A stretch of DNA of 64,000 nucleotides from Bdellovibrio bacteriovorus (lineage in GTDB: Bacteria > Bdellovibrionota > Bdellovibrionia > Bdellovibrionales > Bdellovibrionaceae). A program made the translations under genes and the position numbers. Below, piece by piece: positions 63,965 to 64,000 of the stretch. The DNA is taken from the NCBI RefSeq assembly GCF_001592735.1, contig NZ_LUKE01000004.1:27402-91401 (forward strand), written 5' to 3'. The notes below the pieces were generated by a model that saw only the letters and a list, made by a program, of their open reading frames with translations, made no database searches and had not been told where the DNA came from. Position 1 is the first letter of the stretch. Each line of letters opens with the position of its first letter.

Positions 63965-63982
63965 GGGCTTCGAACGACGGAT
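63965..63982 (+). repeat. Left-end motif of element A, cut by window edge
   Basis: GGGCTTCGAACGACGGAT matches the left flank of element A (18926-18943) at 16 of 18 positions. It may be the start of a second copy that continues outside the window. Confidence 0.4.
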
Positions 63983-64000
63983 GGGTTTGGAAGGTGTCTT

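Noticed and set aside
1..64000. CRISPR array, tRNA, rRNA, transposase or phage genes
   Set aside because: No regular short repeats with spacers, no cloverleaf pattern and no such protein motif was recognised by eye.

Overview
The window looks like a chromosomal stretch from a Bdellovibrio-type predatory bacterium (phylum Bdellovibrionota). This is inferred from gene content: a TIGR02147-type regulator next to a lipoprotein, many secreted lipoproteins and beta-barrel proteins ending in Phe, a rod-shape/peptidoglycan cluster, abundant two-component and partner-switch signalling, and very tight packing with many 4-bp start/stop overlaps. No tRNA, rRNA, CRISPR array, prophage or intact insertion sequence was seen. 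Percent GC and codon use were not computed.

Layout. 1-6.7 kb: a surface-glycan cluster (GT-C glycosyltransferase, two SAM methyltransferases, an epimerase fused to a GT2 glycosyltransferase, a transketolase in two subunits). 6.8-9.6 kb: alanine dehydrogenase and a chemoreceptor. 9.7-14.9 kb: a ComEC competence protein in two translationally coupled genes, a TPR protein, a LysM protein and DprA. 15-18.7 kb: an LptF/LptG-type permease, a degenerate receiver protein, thioredoxin and a lytic transglycosylase. 18.7-19.4 kb: a gene-free stretch with two large, highly structured inverted repeats. 19.4-24.1 kb: the mreC-mreD-mrdA-rodA elongation operon (mreB is not next to it). 24.2-27.6 kb: a SurA_N membrane protein, a possible PTPS-fold protein, a secreted EEP phosphoesterase/nuclease and a small Cys-containing secreted protein.

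27.6-34.5 kb: a decayed HNH endonuclease gene, a probably leaderless regulator plus lipoprotein pair, cytidine deaminase, Maf, a membrane-anchored coiled-coil protein, FolE2 and a Fur-family regulator. 34.6-44.3 kb: UvrA, a DUF475/TerC membrane protein, an EamA transporter, a flavin reductase, an outer-membrane protein, an AI-2E-family transporter, a LEA14-like lipoprotein and a small beta-barrel. 44.4-47.8 kb: an HD-GYP phosphodiesterase, a DUF1338 enzyme, an M14-like peptidase and an alpha/beta hydrolase. 47.9-53.8 kb: an outer-membrane barrel coupled to a 1012-residue repeat lipoprotein, another lipoprotein, dcd, and rpmG (59 codons). 53.9-63.9 kb: a ChaN-like lipoprotein, then a signalling island: CheY, a CheA-like PAS kinase, a FecR/Fn3 protein, a SpoIIE-type phosphatase, a STAS protein and a receiver-PATAN-TPR protein.

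How the genes work together. The envelope theme dominates: glycan assembly, LPS transport, cell elongation, murein cleavage and outer-membrane proteins. The last 10 kb looks like one signalling locus in which a periplasm-facing FecR/Fn3 protein may report to the CheA-like kinase and CheY, while the phosphatase/STAS/receiver set forms a parallel partner-switch branch. The strongest unexplained signals are the two complex inverted repeats at 18.9-19.4 kb (with a related motif at the right window edge), the repeat lipoprotein paired with an outer-membrane barrel, the coupled two-gene ComEC, the leaderless regulator with its palindrome, and a STAS protein with Cys at the usual phosphoserine position.
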